Positions 1-8,165 of a DNA stretch of 64,000 bases are shown here, in pieces. Numbering within the stretch: the stretch's first letter is position 1; every line of letters begins with the position of its first letter. The stretch covers positions 1 through 64,000 of the forward strand of contig DATJYC010000001.1 in NCBI GenBank assembly GCA_035499735.1, given 5' to 3'. Both the position numbers and the translations under genes were made by a program. Below the pieces are notes generated by a model. That model worked only from the letters and a program-made list of their open reading frames with translations. It was not told where the DNA came from and did not search any database. The stretch comes from VBDM01 sp035499735. GTDB taxonomy: Bacteria > Pseudomonadota > Gammaproteobacteria > Burkholderiales > SG8-39.

Positions 1-945
1 TCCTTCGTCGCCCGTATCGGCTGGCGCGTTGGTCTGCGCGCCGGGCTTCGACCGATGCACCCAGCTCGACAGCGCCGACGCCAGCACGATGCACGCGCCG
101 CCCGCCCATTCGCGCGGACCGGGCACTTCGCCCGCGAACAGCCACGCGGTGAGCGCCGTCACGACCAGTTCGAACAGCATGATGATCGACGCGCGGTTCG
201 CCGGCACGCGCGCCAGACCGAATTGCACCAGCATGTTGTTGGTCGCGAGCACGAAGCCGATGCCGAGCACCAGCAGCGTCAATTCACCGGCGTGAGCGCC
301 CGGCGGCGGCGCGGGCATCGCCTCGAACAGCGAGGCGAGCGCGCCGAAGATCGCCGCGCCGCCGAAGATCACGGCCGTGCGCATTTCGGCCCGCATGCCG
401 GGCAACTCGCGGCTCGTTCTGACGATCAGCACATTGCTCATCGCGAACGACATGCCCGCCACGAGCCCTGCCCATTCGGCGAGGCTGCCGGGCACGGGAA
501 TGCCGAGCTGCGGCGACCACAGCATCATCATCGCGCCCGCCAGCGACAGCGCGGCGAGCCCCGCGCCCGCCCACGTCAGCCGCTCGCGCAGGATGAAATG
601 CGCAAAGAGCGCGGTCCATGCGGGCGTCAGATAGAAAAGCAGCAGCACGCGCATCACCTGGCCGTGGATCGCGCCCCACACGAAGCCGAGATTGGTGATG
701 CCCGCGAACAGCGCGAGCGCGGGCAGCAGCCAGTGCCAGCGGACTGTTTTGATCGCGCTGCGCCGTACGAGCAGCACGAACAGGCAGCCCGCGCCGCTCG
801 TCAGCGCGCTCGCGGCCGTGCCCGACACGCCGAGCGCATTGAGCATGCGCAGCGGATACCAGACCATGCCCCAGACCGACGCGCCCATCATGATCGCGAG
901 CGTCGGCCATGCGTTGTGAAGCGTAGTGCGAAGCGGGAGATTCAT
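1..945 (-). CDS. EamA/DMT-family transporter (3' end cut by window edge)
   Basis: A minus-strand frame starts at the ATG read from 945-943 and stays open to base 1, so at least 315 residues are present and the end is missing. The protein is strongly hydrophobic, with about ten membrane segments in two repeated halves and short charged loops, as in drug/metabolite transporters of the EamA family. The N-terminus reads MNLPLRTTLHNAWPTLAIMM. The substrate cannot be told; members export amino acids or metabolites. It is divergent from dapC. Codon use (GGC, GCG, TCG and CCG rich; GGA and AGG nearly absent) matches the first part of dapC and not the rest of the window, so this gene belongs to the compositionally distinct left end. 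Confidence 0.85.
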   Translation of the reverse strand, partial: MNLPLRTTLHNAWPTLAIMMGASVWGMVWYPLRMLNALGVSGTAASALTSGAGCLFVLLVRRSAIKTVRWHWLLPALALFAGITNLGFVWGAIHGQVMRVLLLFYLTPAWTALFAHFILRERLTWAGAGLAALSLAGAMMMLWSPQLGIPVPGSLAEWAGLVAGMSFAMSNVLIVRTSRELPGMRAEMRTAVIFGGAAIFGALASLFEAMPAPPPGAHAGELTLLVLGIGFVLATNNMLVQFGLARVPANRASIIMLFELVVTALTAWLFAGEVPGPREWAGGACIVLASALSSWVHRSKPGAQTNAPADTGDEG

Positions 946-1344
946 CGCGCGGCGCTCCCGACGATGTCCAGCGTGTGCTGCATGACTTCCTTGCCTTGTG
1001 TGTTACCGGCTCCGGCGGCGCGTGATCGCTGCCAGCCGTTGCCCTTGAATTCCTGACCGTTGCGTCTGGTCATTGCCTGCATTGTGTCTCCTGTCTTCTT
1101 CGTGCGTCAGGTCGTCCGATGCGCCGACGGCCTCTTCGCCGCCGCTGCAAAGCCTTGTCCAATCGGACGATGCGCCGTGCCCCGGCCCGCTGGCACGCTA
1201 TAATCATTCGCTCATCGACGGGACTGCGCGGCTGCTTCGACTGCCTCGCGCATGCCATCCGTCTTGCGCCGTCTTCACCCGTGTCAGCCTGTGTCAGCAC
1301 GGCAGTCCGTTGTGCAACACGCCGAATCTACGCCGAACCGCCAA
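946..1344. other. 399-base intergenic region between divergent eamA and dapC
   Basis: No convincing gene was seen here. It must carry the divergent promoters of the transporter and dapC. The only clear element is a TATAAT box at 1199-1204 on the plus strand. The dapC frame is open upstream to an ATG at 1252, which would add 31 unrelated residues; this extension lacks DapC similarity and is not accepted. Confidence 0.6.
1199..1204 (+). promoter_or_regulatory. -10 box, probable dapC promoter
   Basis: A perfect TATAAT lies about 140 bases before the dapC start. The hexamer 17 bases upstream (CGTGCC) is a poor -35. A sigma70-type promoter is inferred from the -10 match and the position only. Confidence 0.45.
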
Positions 1345-2547
1345 GTGAATCCGCTACTCGACACCCTCCAGCCCTATCCCTTCGAAAAGCTGCGTCTGCT
1401 CTTCAAGGACGTCACGCCGCCCGCCAGCCTTGCTCACATCAGCTTCGGCATCGGCGAGCCGAAACACCCGACGCCCGAGCTGATCAAGAAGGCCGTGATC
1501 GATTCGCTCGGCGGTCTCGCCTCGTATCCACTCACGCTCGGCACGCCGGCGCTGCGCGAGGCGATCGCGAAGTGGGTCACGACGCGCTATCACCTGCCGC
1601 CCGTCGATCCCGCCACCCAGGTGCTGCCCGTGGCCGGTTCGCGCGAGGCGCTGTTCGCGCTGGCGCAAACGGTGATCGACCCGAAAAAGAACGCGCAGGG
1701 CGAGCCTGCGATCGTACTCTGTCCGAACCCGTTCTATCAAATCTATGAAGGCGCGGCGCTGCTGGCGGGCGCGCAGCCGTATTTCGCCAACAGCGACCCG
1801 AAGCGCAACTTCGCGTGCGACTACTCGGCCATTCCCGCCGACATCTGGGCGCGCACGCAGCTGCTGTACGTCTGCTCGCCGGGCAACCCGACAGGCGCCG
1901 TGCTGACGCTCGACGACTGGCGCGAACTGTTCGAACTGTCGGACCGTCACGGTTTCGTGATCGCGTCGGACGAATGCTATTCGGAGATCTATTTCGACGA
2001 GGCACGTCCGCCGCTCGGCGCACTGGAAGCGGCGCACAAACTCGGCCGCGGGTTCGAGCGGATCGTCGTGCTGTCGAGCCTTTCGAAGCGCTCGAACGTG
2101 CCGGGCATGCGCTCGGGCTTCGTCGCGGGGGACGGCGCGATCCTCAAGTCGTTCCTGCTCTACCGCACCTACCACGGCGGAGCGATGAGCCTGGCTGTCC
2201 AGGACGCCAGCGTCGCCGCCTGGCGCGATGAGGCTCACGTGCGCGAGAACCGCAGCAAGTACGCGGAGAAGTTCGAGCGCCTTCTCCCGGTCCTGCGGAC
2301 CGCATTGAACGTCGAGGCGCCCGAGGCCGCCTTCTATCTCTGGGCGCCCACGCCCGTCGCCGACACCGAGTTCGCCAGGCGGCTGTACGCCGAGCAGCAC
2401 GTGACGGTGCTCCCCGGAAGCTTCCTCGCGCGCGAGTCGGGCGGCGTGAACCCGGGAGCGAACCGCGTGAGGATGGCGCTTGTCGCCGAGGTCGAGGAAT
2501 GCCTCGAGGCCGCGCGCCGTATCGTAGAATTCGCGAAATCCCTGTGA
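1345..2547 (+). CDS. dapC: N-succinyldiaminopimelate aminotransferase DapC
   Basis: This PLP enzyme (fold type I aminotransferase) converts N-succinyl-L,L-2-amino-6-oxopimelate to N-succinyl-diaminopimelate in lysine and peptidoglycan synthesis, in the cytoplasm. The GTG start gives VNPLLDTLQPYPFEKLR, the usual DapC N-terminus, and 400 residues. The family marks are FGIGEPKH near residue 33, a CSPGNPTG motif in mid-protein, and the PLP lysine K248 in SSLSKRSN. dapD follows 5 bases later, so the genes form an operon. Codon use changes inside the gene: up to about 2160 there is no GGA or AGG codon, and Ser is mostly TCG; afterwards GGA and AGG appear and TCG nearly vanishes. The gene may be a hybrid of two sources. 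Confidence 0.93.
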   Translation: MNPLLDTLQPYPFEKLRLLFKDVTPPASLAHISFGIGEPKHPTPELIKKAVIDSLGGLASYPLTLGTPALREAIAKWVTTRYHLPPVDPATQVLPVAGSREALFALAQTVIDPKKNAQGEPAIVLCPNPFYQIYEGAALLAGAQPYFANSDPKRNFACDYSAIPADIWARTQLLYVCSPGNPTGAVLTLDDWRELFELSDRHGFVIASDECYSEIYFDEARPPLGALEAAHKLGRGFERIVVLSSLSKRSNVPGMRSGFVAGDGAILKSFLLYRTYHGGAMSLAVQDASVAAWRDEAHVRENRSKYAEKFERLLPVLRTALNVEAPEAAFYLWAPTPVADTEFARRLYAEQHVTVLPGSFLARESGGVNPGANRVRMALVAEVEECLEAARRIVEFAKSL

Positions 2548-2552
2548 AACCT

Positions 2553-3374
2553 ATGGACCAGCTTCGGGACACGATCGAGCGGGCCTGGGAAGAGCGCGCG
2601 AGCCTCGTCCCGGGCAGCGCGCCCGCGCGCGTCGGCGAGGCCGTCGACCGGGTTCTCGGCGAGCTCGACCAGGGCCGGCTGCGCGTAGCCGAGAAGGTAA
2701 GCGGAGGCTGGACTACGCACCAGTGGATCAAGAAAGCCGTGCTGCTCTCCTTCCGGCTGGAAGGCAACCGCCCCATCCACGCCGGGTCGCTTCAGTTCTA
2801 CGACAAGGTGCCGACCAAGTTCGAGCGCTACGACCGCGAGCAGTTCGAGCGGGGCGGGTTTCGCGTCGTCCCTCCGGCCGTGGCGCGCCGCGGCGCCTAC
2901 GTCGCCAAGAACGTGGTCCTCATGCCCTCCTACGTCAACGTCGGCGCTTACGTCGACGAGGGGACGATGGTCGATACCTGGGCCACGGTCGGCTCCTGCG
3001 CGCAGATCGGCAGGAACGTGCACCTCTCGGGAGGCGTGGGCATCGGCGGGGTGCTCGAGCCGCTGCAGGCGAACCCTACGATCATCGAGGACAACTGCTT
3101 CATCGGCGCGCGCTCGGAGATCGTCGAGGGCGTGATCGTCGAGGAGAACGCCGTGATCTCGATGGGCGTGTTCATCGGCGCAAGCACTCGCATTTTCGAC
3201 CGCGCGAGCGGAAAGATCCTGCAGGGCCGGGTACCGGCCGGATCGGTCGTAGTGCCCGGCACCCTGCCCTCCCCGGACGGCAAATACGGCCTATACTGTG
3301 CCGTGATCGTGAAGCAGGTCGACGCCAAGACCCGCGCCAAGACGAGCATCAACGAGCTGCTGCGCGGCGAATAG
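2553..3374 (+). CDS. dapD: Tetrahydrodipicolinate N-succinyltransferase DapD
   Basis: DapD transfers succinyl from succinyl-CoA to tetrahydrodipicolinate, the step before DapC. The 273-residue protein matches the usual length (about 274). It begins MDQLRDTIERAWEE, followed by a helical N-domain and then left-handed beta-helix hexapeptide repeats from about residue 105 (GAYVAKNVVLMPSYVNVGAY and on). It ends with a short tail typical of the family. The ATG 5 bases after the dapC stop is chosen over an upstream in-frame TTG that overlaps dapC. It belongs to the dapC-dapD-(pilT-like)-dapE cluster. Codon use is that of the main part of the window. Confidence 0.96.
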   Translation: MDQLRDTIERAWEERASLVPGSAPARVGEAVDRVLGELDQGRLRVAEKVSGGWTTHQWIKKAVLLSFRLEGNRPIHAGSLQFYDKVPTKFERYDREQFERGGFRVVPPAVARRGAYVAKNVVLMPSYVNVGAYVDEGTMVDTWATVGSCAQIGRNVHLSGGVGIGGVLEPLQANPTIIEDNCFIGARSEIVEGVIVEENAVISMGVFIGASTRIFDRASGKILQGRVPAGSVVVPGTLPSPDGKYGLYCAVIVKQVDAKTRAKTSINELLRGE

Positions 3375-3391
3375 AGCCCCGGAGGAAGACC

Positions 3392-4561
3392 ATGTCCGCA
3401 ATGAAGCGACTGTTCCAGCTGATGGCCGAGAAGAAGGCCTCGGATATCTTTCTCTCAGTCGGCGCTCCGATCAACATCAAGATCAACGGCAACGTGCTGC
3501 CGATCAACCAGCAGGTCATGGACGGCGCCACGGTGCGCGGTTTGCTCTACGAGGTGGTCGACGACCGGCAGAAGCGGGACTACGAGGGCACGCTCGAGCT
3601 CAATACCGGGTTCACCTTCCCGGGCGTGGGTAGCTTTCGCATCAGCGCCTTCCAGCAGAAGGGGTCGCCCGCCGTGGTGGTGCGCTTCATCCCCGCGACG
3701 ATTCCGCCGATTGACACGCTGGGCCTTCCGCCCGTGCTCAAGGACCTGATCCTCGAGAAGCGCGGACTCATACTGATGGTGGGCGCGACCGGCTCGGGCA
3801 AGTCGACCACGCTCGCGGCGATGCTGGACTACCGCAACGCGCAGACGACCGGCCATATCTTCACCCTCGAGGACCCGATCGAGTTCGTCTTCCAGAACAA
3901 GAGATCGATCGTGAACCAGCGCGAGGTCGGGACCGACACGCTGGACATGAAGACCGGCCTGAAGAACGCCCTGCGCCAGGCGCCCGACTGCATACTCATC
4001 GGCGAAGTCCGGGACAAGGAAGGCATGACCTCGGCGCTCCAGTACGCCCAGTCGGGTCACCTGTGCCTCGCCACCCTGCACGCCAACAACAGCTACCACG
4101 CGATGAACCGCATCATCAGCTTCTATCCACTGGAGAACCGCACGGCTCTACTGCAGGACCTGTCGGCGACGCTCAAGTGCGTGATCTCCCAGCGCCTGGT
4201 GAAGAACGTCAAGGGGCTGCGCTCGGCGGCCGTCGAGGTGATGCTCAACAGCCGCTACATCGCCGAGCTGATCGAAAAAGGCGAGATCAACGAGATGAAA
4301 GAGGCGATGGAGAAGGCCCTGACGCCCGGCTCGCAGACTTTCGAGCAATCGCTGTTCAAGATGATCGGCGAAGGCACCATCACCCAGGACGAGGCGCTCG
4401 CCAACGCCGACTCGGCGAACAACCTCCTGTGGCTGATCAACAATACCGAGGCCGGCGCGGCGATGGCCGCCGGGGCCGACAAGAAGGCCCAGGCCAAACC
4501 CGTGCACGATCCCAACACGACGTACAGCAACTTCAAGCTGGACGCGACCGAGGACGCGTAG
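3392..4561 (+). CDS. PilT/PilU-family type IV pilus ATPase
   Basis: This is a hexameric secretion/retraction-type ATPase of 389 residues. An N-terminal PAS-like domain is followed by Walker A GATGSGKSTT at 131-140, an Asp box around FTLEDPIEF, Walker B DCILIGEVRD at about 199-208, and a His box ATLHANNS. The strong Shine-Dalgarno GGAGGAAG at 3381-3388 sits 3 bases before the ATG. The C-terminal tail after residue 350 (low complexity, ending LDATEDA) resembles PilU more than PilT, but I cannot separate them for certain. It probably powers or assists pilus retraction at the inner membrane. It lies 17 bases after dapD and 3 before dapE, so it is transcribed with lysine genes; no other pilus gene is in view. 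Confidence 0.9.
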   Translation: MSAMKRLFQLMAEKKASDIFLSVGAPINIKINGNVLPINQQVMDGATVRGLLYEVVDDRQKRDYEGTLELNTGFTFPGVGSFRISAFQQKGSPAVVVRFIPATIPPIDTLGLPPVLKDLILEKRGLILMVGATGSGKSTTLAAMLDYRNAQTTGHIFTLEDPIEFVFQNKRSIVNQREVGTDTLDMKTGLKNALRQAPDCILIGEVRDKEGMTSALQYAQSGHLCLATLHANNSYHAMNRIISFYPLENRTALLQDLSATLKCVISQRLVKNVKGLRSAAVEVMLNSRYIAELIEKGEINEMKEAMEKALTPGSQTFEQSLFKMIGEGTITQDEALANADSANNLLWLINNTEAGAAMAAGADKKAQAKPVHDPNTTYSNFKLDATEDA

Positions 4562-4564
4562 CGC

Positions 4565-5701
4565 TTGGAAGCGGGCGCTACGCTGCGGCTCGCGCGCGAC
4601 CTGATCGCGCGCCGCTCGATTACCCCGAAGGACGAAGGTTGCCAGGCGCTTCTCGGCGAGCGCCTCGCGCGCCTCGGCTTCGAGGTCGAGCCGGTCCGCA
4701 GCGGCGACGTGACCAATCTCTGGGCGCGCCGCGGAACCGCCGCGCCGCTCCTCTGCTTCGTGGGTCATACCGACGTCGTTCCCACCGGCCCCCTCGACCA
4801 GTGGGCGAGCGACCCTTTCGTCCCCACCGAGCGCGACGGCAAGCTCTTCGGGCGCGGCGCGGCCGACATGAAAACCTCGATTGCGGCCTTCGTCGTCGCG
4901 GTCGAGGATTTCCTCGCCCGGCACGCCTCGCACCGGGGCTCGATCGCGCTGCTCGTCACCTCGGACGAGGAGGGTCCGGCGGTCGACGGGACCGTCAAGG
5001 TCGTCGATCTGCTGAAGAGCCGCGGCGAGCGCATCGACTACTGCCTCGTGGGCGAGCCGACCTGCGCGGCGAACCTGGGCGATACAATCAAGAACGGCCG
5101 CCGGGGTTCGCTCGCCGGGGTGCTGCGCGTCAAAGGCGTGCAGGCGCATATCGCCTATCCCCACCTGGGGAAGAATCCCGTCCACATGGTTGCGCCGGCG
5201 CTCGCGGAGCTCGCCAAGACCGAATGGGACAGCGGGAACGATTCCTTCCCCCCGACGACGTGGCAGATCTCGAACATCCACGCAGGCACCGGCGCCGACA
5301 ACGTCACGCCCAACGACGTCGAGATCAAGTTCAACTTCCGCTTCGGCACCGCGAGCACGGCCGACGCGCTCAAGCAGCGGGTGCATTCGGTGCTCGACCG
5401 GCTGAAGGTCGATTACGATCTCAAGTGGACGCTCTCGGCCGTGCCCTACCTGACGCCCCGCGGCAGGCTTGTCGACGCGCTGTCCGCGTCGATCAGGGAC
5501 GTGACGGGCGCGGCGCCCGAGGTGAGCACCACCGGCGGAACTTCGGACGGGCGTTTCATCGCCGAGATCTGCAGCGAGGTCGTAGAATTCGGCCCGGTGA
5601 ACACGACGATCCACAAGCTGAACGAATGCATCGATCTCGCCGCAATCGAGCCTTTGCGCGAGATCTATCTGCGTCTCCTCGCGCGGCTTCTCGCACCCTG
5701 A
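4565..5701 (+). CDS. dapE: Succinyl-diaminopimelate desuccinylase DapE
   Basis: This M20-family dimetal (Zn) hydrolase removes succinate from N-succinyl-L,L-diaminopimelate, the step after DapC. It has 378 residues. The metal and catalytic motifs are visible: CFVGHTDVVPTG (first His and following Asp), GRGAADMKT (bridging Asp), TSDEEGPA (Glu pair), GEPT, and a C-terminal TTGGTSDGRF. The start is a TTG 3 bases after the pilT-like stop, and no ATG is available nearby. The CTG-type start proposed for prmB overlaps its stop. It completes the succinylase branch with dapC and dapD. Confidence 0.95.
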   Translation: MEAGATLRLARDLIARRSITPKDEGCQALLGERLARLGFEVEPVRSGDVTNLWARRGTAAPLLCFVGHTDVVPTGPLDQWASDPFVPTERDGKLFGRGAADMKTSIAAFVVAVEDFLARHASHRGSIALLVTSDEEGPAVDGTVKVVDLLKSRGERIDYCLVGEPTCAANLGDTIKNGRRGSLAGVLRVKGVQAHIAYPHLGKNPVHMVAPALAELAKTEWDSGNDSFPPTTWQISNIHAGTGADNVTPNDVEIKFNFRFGTASTADALKQRVHSVLDRLKVDYDLKWTLSAVPYLTPRGRLVDALSASIRDVTGAAPEVSTTGGTSDGRFIAEICSEVVEFGPVNTTIHKLNECIDLAAIEPLREIYLRLLARLLAP

Positions 5702-6552
5702 CCCTGAGCGACCGCCTCGCCGCCGTCGAGCGCAAACTGCGCGCGGCGCGCGTCTCCTTCGGCCACGGCACCGCGAATGCCCGCGACGAGGCAGCCTGGC
5801 TCCTCGCGCACGCGCTGCGGATGCCGCACGGCGAATTCTCCGGCTGCGCGGACCGCGAGCTGACCGCGCGCGAAGAGCGCAAGGTGCTGCGGCTGCTGGA
5901 CCGGCGCGTGCGCTCGCGGAAGCCGCTCGCCTACCTCATCCACGAGGCCTGGCTCGGCGATCACCGCTTCTACGTCGACGAGCGCGTTCTGGTGCCGCGC
6001 TCCTTCATCGCCGAGCTGCTGCGCGAGCGGCTGCGTCCCTGGGTGACGCGGCCCGTCGGACGAGCCCTCGACCTCTGCACGGGATCGGGTTGCCTCGCGA
6101 TCCTCCTCGCGCTGGCGTTTCGCGGGGCAGCGGTCGATGCCACCGACATCTCGCGCCCGGCGCTTGCCGTCGCCAGGAAGAATGTCGGCCTCTACCGCCT
6201 CGGTCGCCGGGTCAGGCTGGCGCGCGCGGACCTGTTTCCAGCCTCGCGCAAGCGCTACGATCTGATCGTGGCAAATCCGCCCTACGTCGACGCCGTCAGA
6301 ATGCGCAAGCTCCCGGCCGAGTATCGGCGCGAGCCGCGGATTGCCCTCGCCGGCGGCCGCGACGGCCTTTCCTTCGTGCGCCGCATCCTCGAAGGGGCGA
6401 GCCGCTTTCTGAATCCCGGCGGATGGCTCGTCGTCGAAGCAGGCCACAACCGGCGCGCGGTCGAGCGCGCGTTTCCGAAGCTCCCGTTCGTCTGGGCCGA
6501 AACCAGCGCCGGCGACGACTGCGTGTTCCTGCTGCGGTGCGAGGACCTTTAG
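5698..6552 (+). CDS. prmB: Ribosomal protein uL3 glutamine methyltransferase PrmB
   Basis: This SAM-dependent methyltransferase modifies a Gln of ribosomal protein L3 (uL3). The N-terminal helical domain includes YGHGT-like FGHGTANARDEAAWL. Motif I is ALDLCTGSGCLAILLA, and the catalytic VANPPYVD motif follows. The family phrase YVDERVLVPRSFIAEL separates PrmB from PrmC. The start is uncertain: there is no ATG or GTG in frame near the dapE end. The first plausible codon is the CTG at 5698, overlapping the dapE TGA as CTGA; a second CTG is at 5704. The protein would have about 284 residues. Translational coupling to dapE is inferred. Confidence 0.9.
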   Translation: MTLSDRLAAVERKLRAARVSFGHGTANARDEAAWLLAHALRMPHGEFSGCADRELTAREERKVLRLLDRRVRSRKPLAYLIHEAWLGDHRFYVDERVLVPRSFIAELLRERLRPWVTRPVGRALDLCTGSGCLAILLALAFRGAAVDATDISRPALAVARKNVGLYRLGRRVRLARADLFPASRKRYDLIVANPPYVDAVRMRKLPAEYRREPRIALAGGRDGLSFVRRILEGASRFLNPGGWLVVEAGHNRRAVERAFPKLPFVWAETSAGDDCVFLLRCEDL

Positions 6553-6556
6553 CCTA

Positions 6557-6562
6557 TACAAT
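6557..6562 (+). promoter_or_regulatory. -10 box of a probable promoter for the UbiD-family gene
   Basis: A TACAAT (within CTATACAAT) lies 14 bases before the ATG at 6577. The predicted transcript start would leave only about 8 untranslated bases and there is no Shine-Dalgarno. No good -35 is seen. Confidence 0.4.
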
Positions 6563-6576
6563 AGCTGCGCCCGCCC

Positions 6577-8043
6577 ATGAACGATCCGCGCGCCGCGAAG
6601 GTCTGGAACGACTACGACAGCCCGCACGCCGACCTGCGCGAGTTCCTCGTGCGCATCGAGCGCGCCGGCGAGCTCCTGAGGATTCCCGGCGCGCACTGGA
6701 ACCTCGAGATGGGCACGCTCGCCGAGAGCGTGAACGAACGCTCCAACGCGCCCGCGATCCTGTTCGAGGACGTTCCGGGCTACCCGAAAGGCTATCGAGC
6801 GCTTTCCGGGTCGACGAACTCGATGAAGCGCCTGGCGATCACGCTCGGCTTTCCGGTTCCCTCGCATCCGCTCGACGTGGTGCGGGCCTACCGCGATCGG
6901 ATGAAGACACACGGGCCCGTTCCGCCGCGCGTCGTCGCCAAGGGCCCGGTGCTCGAGAACCTCATTTCCGGGAACGAGGTCGACGTGCTCAAGTTCCCCG
7001 TGCCCTTCCTTCACGAGCTGGACGGCGGCCGCTACATCGGCACCGACGACCTCGTGATCATGCGCGATCCCGAAGGCAACTGGGTGAACTGCGGCACCTA
7101 CCGCGTCATGGTGCACGACGCGAAGCGCGTCGGCGTGTGGATGTCGCCCGGGAAGCACGGCCGCCAGATCCGCGAGAAATACTTCAGGCAGGGCAAGCCC
7201 TGCCCCGTGCTCGTCTCCTGCGGCCACGATCCGATGCTCTTCCTCGCTGGCGGCAACGAGCTGCGCTTCGGCCTCTCCGAGTACGACTACGCGGGCGGCC
7301 ACCGGGGACTGCCCTTCGATGTGATCGAGAGCCCGCTGCACGGGCTGCCCATGCCGGCGCACGCTGAGATCGTCCTCGAGGGCGAGATGCATCCCGGCGA
7401 GACCGCGCCCGAAGGCCCGTTCGGCGAGTTTACCGGCTACTACGCCGGCGGCCAGAGCGAGCAGCCGGTGATCCGCGTGCAGCGCGTCTACCACCGCGAC
7501 GACCCCATCCTCACCGTGGCGACGCCGATGCGCCCGCCGTCCGACTTCTCCTACAGCAAGTGCGTCATGAAGGCGGGGATGATCTGGGACGAGGTCGAGC
7601 GCGCGGGCGTGTCGGGCGTGAGAGGCGTGTGGTGCCACGAGGCGGGCGGCGCGCGCATGTTCAACGTCATCGCCATCAGGCAGGCCTACGCGGGACACGC
7701 GAAGCAGGCGGCGATGGCCGCCGCGAGCTGCCAGTCGGGCTCCTACCTCGGGCGCTTCGTCGTGGCCGTCGACGAGGACATCGACCCGACGAACCTGTTC
7801 GAGGTTCTCTGGGCGATGTGCACGCGCTGCGACCCGGCCGAGGACATCGACTTCATCAGGAAGATGTGGAGCGGGCCGCTCGATCCGCGCATCCCGCGCG
7901 GCACGACGTGGAATTCCCGCGCCGTTATCGATGCGTGCCGACCCTACGAAATGCTCAAGGATTTCCCGCCGGTCGCGCGGGCGACGCCGGAGCTTCGGGC
8001 GAAGGTCGAGGCGAAGTTCGGCGAGATCCTGAAGAAGCTCTAG
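6577..8043 (+). CDS. UbiD-family prenylated-FMN decarboxylase
   Basis: This 488-residue cytoplasmic enzyme belongs to the UbiD family, which uses prenylated FMN to (de)carboxylate aromatic or unsaturated acids. The prFMN/Mn-binding stretch around NCGTYRVMVHD and the acid-base block APEGPFGEFTGYYAG, which carries the catalytic glutamates, are present. The N-terminus (DLREFLVRIERAGELLRI) fits the family. It differs enough from 3-octaprenyl-4-hydroxybenzoate decarboxylase, for example in the N-terminal extension and the KHGRQI segment, that a role in ubiquinone synthesis cannot be assumed. No UbiX flavin prenyltransferase gene is in the window. tRNA-His follows 28 bases after the stop. Confidence 0.88.
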   Translation: MNDPRAAKVWNDYDSPHADLREFLVRIERAGELLRIPGAHWNLEMGTLAESVNERSNAPAILFEDVPGYPKGYRALSGSTNSMKRLAITLGFPVPSHPLDVVRAYRDRMKTHGPVPPRVVAKGPVLENLISGNEVDVLKFPVPFLHELDGGRYIGTDDLVIMRDPEGNWVNCGTYRVMVHDAKRVGVWMSPGKHGRQIREKYFRQGKPCPVLVSCGHDPMLFLAGGNELRFGLSEYDYAGGHRGLPFDVIESPLHGLPMPAHAEIVLEGEMHPGETAPEGPFGEFTGYYAGGQSEQPVIRVQRVYHRDDPILTVATPMRPPSDFSYSKCVMKAGMIWDEVERAGVSGVRGVWCHEAGGARMFNVIAIRQAYAGHAKQAAMAAASCQSGSYLGRFVVAVDEDIDPTNLFEVLWAMCTRCDPAEDIDFIRKMWSGPLDPRIPRGTTWNSRAVIDACRPYEMLKDFPPVARATPELRAKVEAKFGEILKKL

Positions 8044-8054
8044 CCGCGCTGCGT

Positions 8055-8060
8055 TATAAT
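8055..8060 (+). promoter_or_regulatory. -10 box of tRNA-His promoter
   Basis: A perfect TATAAT lies 11 bases before the tRNA-His gene. The -35 region falls in the end of the UbiD-family gene and is poor. Confidence 0.5.
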
Positions 8061-8071
8061 CCCGCCCCTAC

Positions 8072-8148
8072 GGTGGCAGTAGCTCAGCTGGTAGAGTCCC
8101 GGATTGTGATTCCGGTTGTCGTGGGTTCGAGTCCCATCTGCCACCCCA
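8072..8148 (+). tRNA. tRNA-His(GTG)
   Basis: The cloverleaf is complete. Acceptor GTGGCAG (8073-8079) pairs with CTGCCAC (8138-8144). An extra G at 8072 faces C at 8145, the G-1 hallmark of tRNA-His. The anticodon stem is CCGGA/TCCGG with GTG at 8106-8108. The T-arm contains GGTTCGAGTCC. CCA is encoded at 8146-8148. Confidence 0.97.
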
Positions 8149-8165
8149 CTCTCCCCCCTTCCGCG

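Noticed and set aside
55..1056. Plus-strand frame of 333 residues at the left end
   Set aside because: It lies opposite the EamA transporter and is Arg/His-rich without domain features; the minus-strand frame has clear membrane segments.
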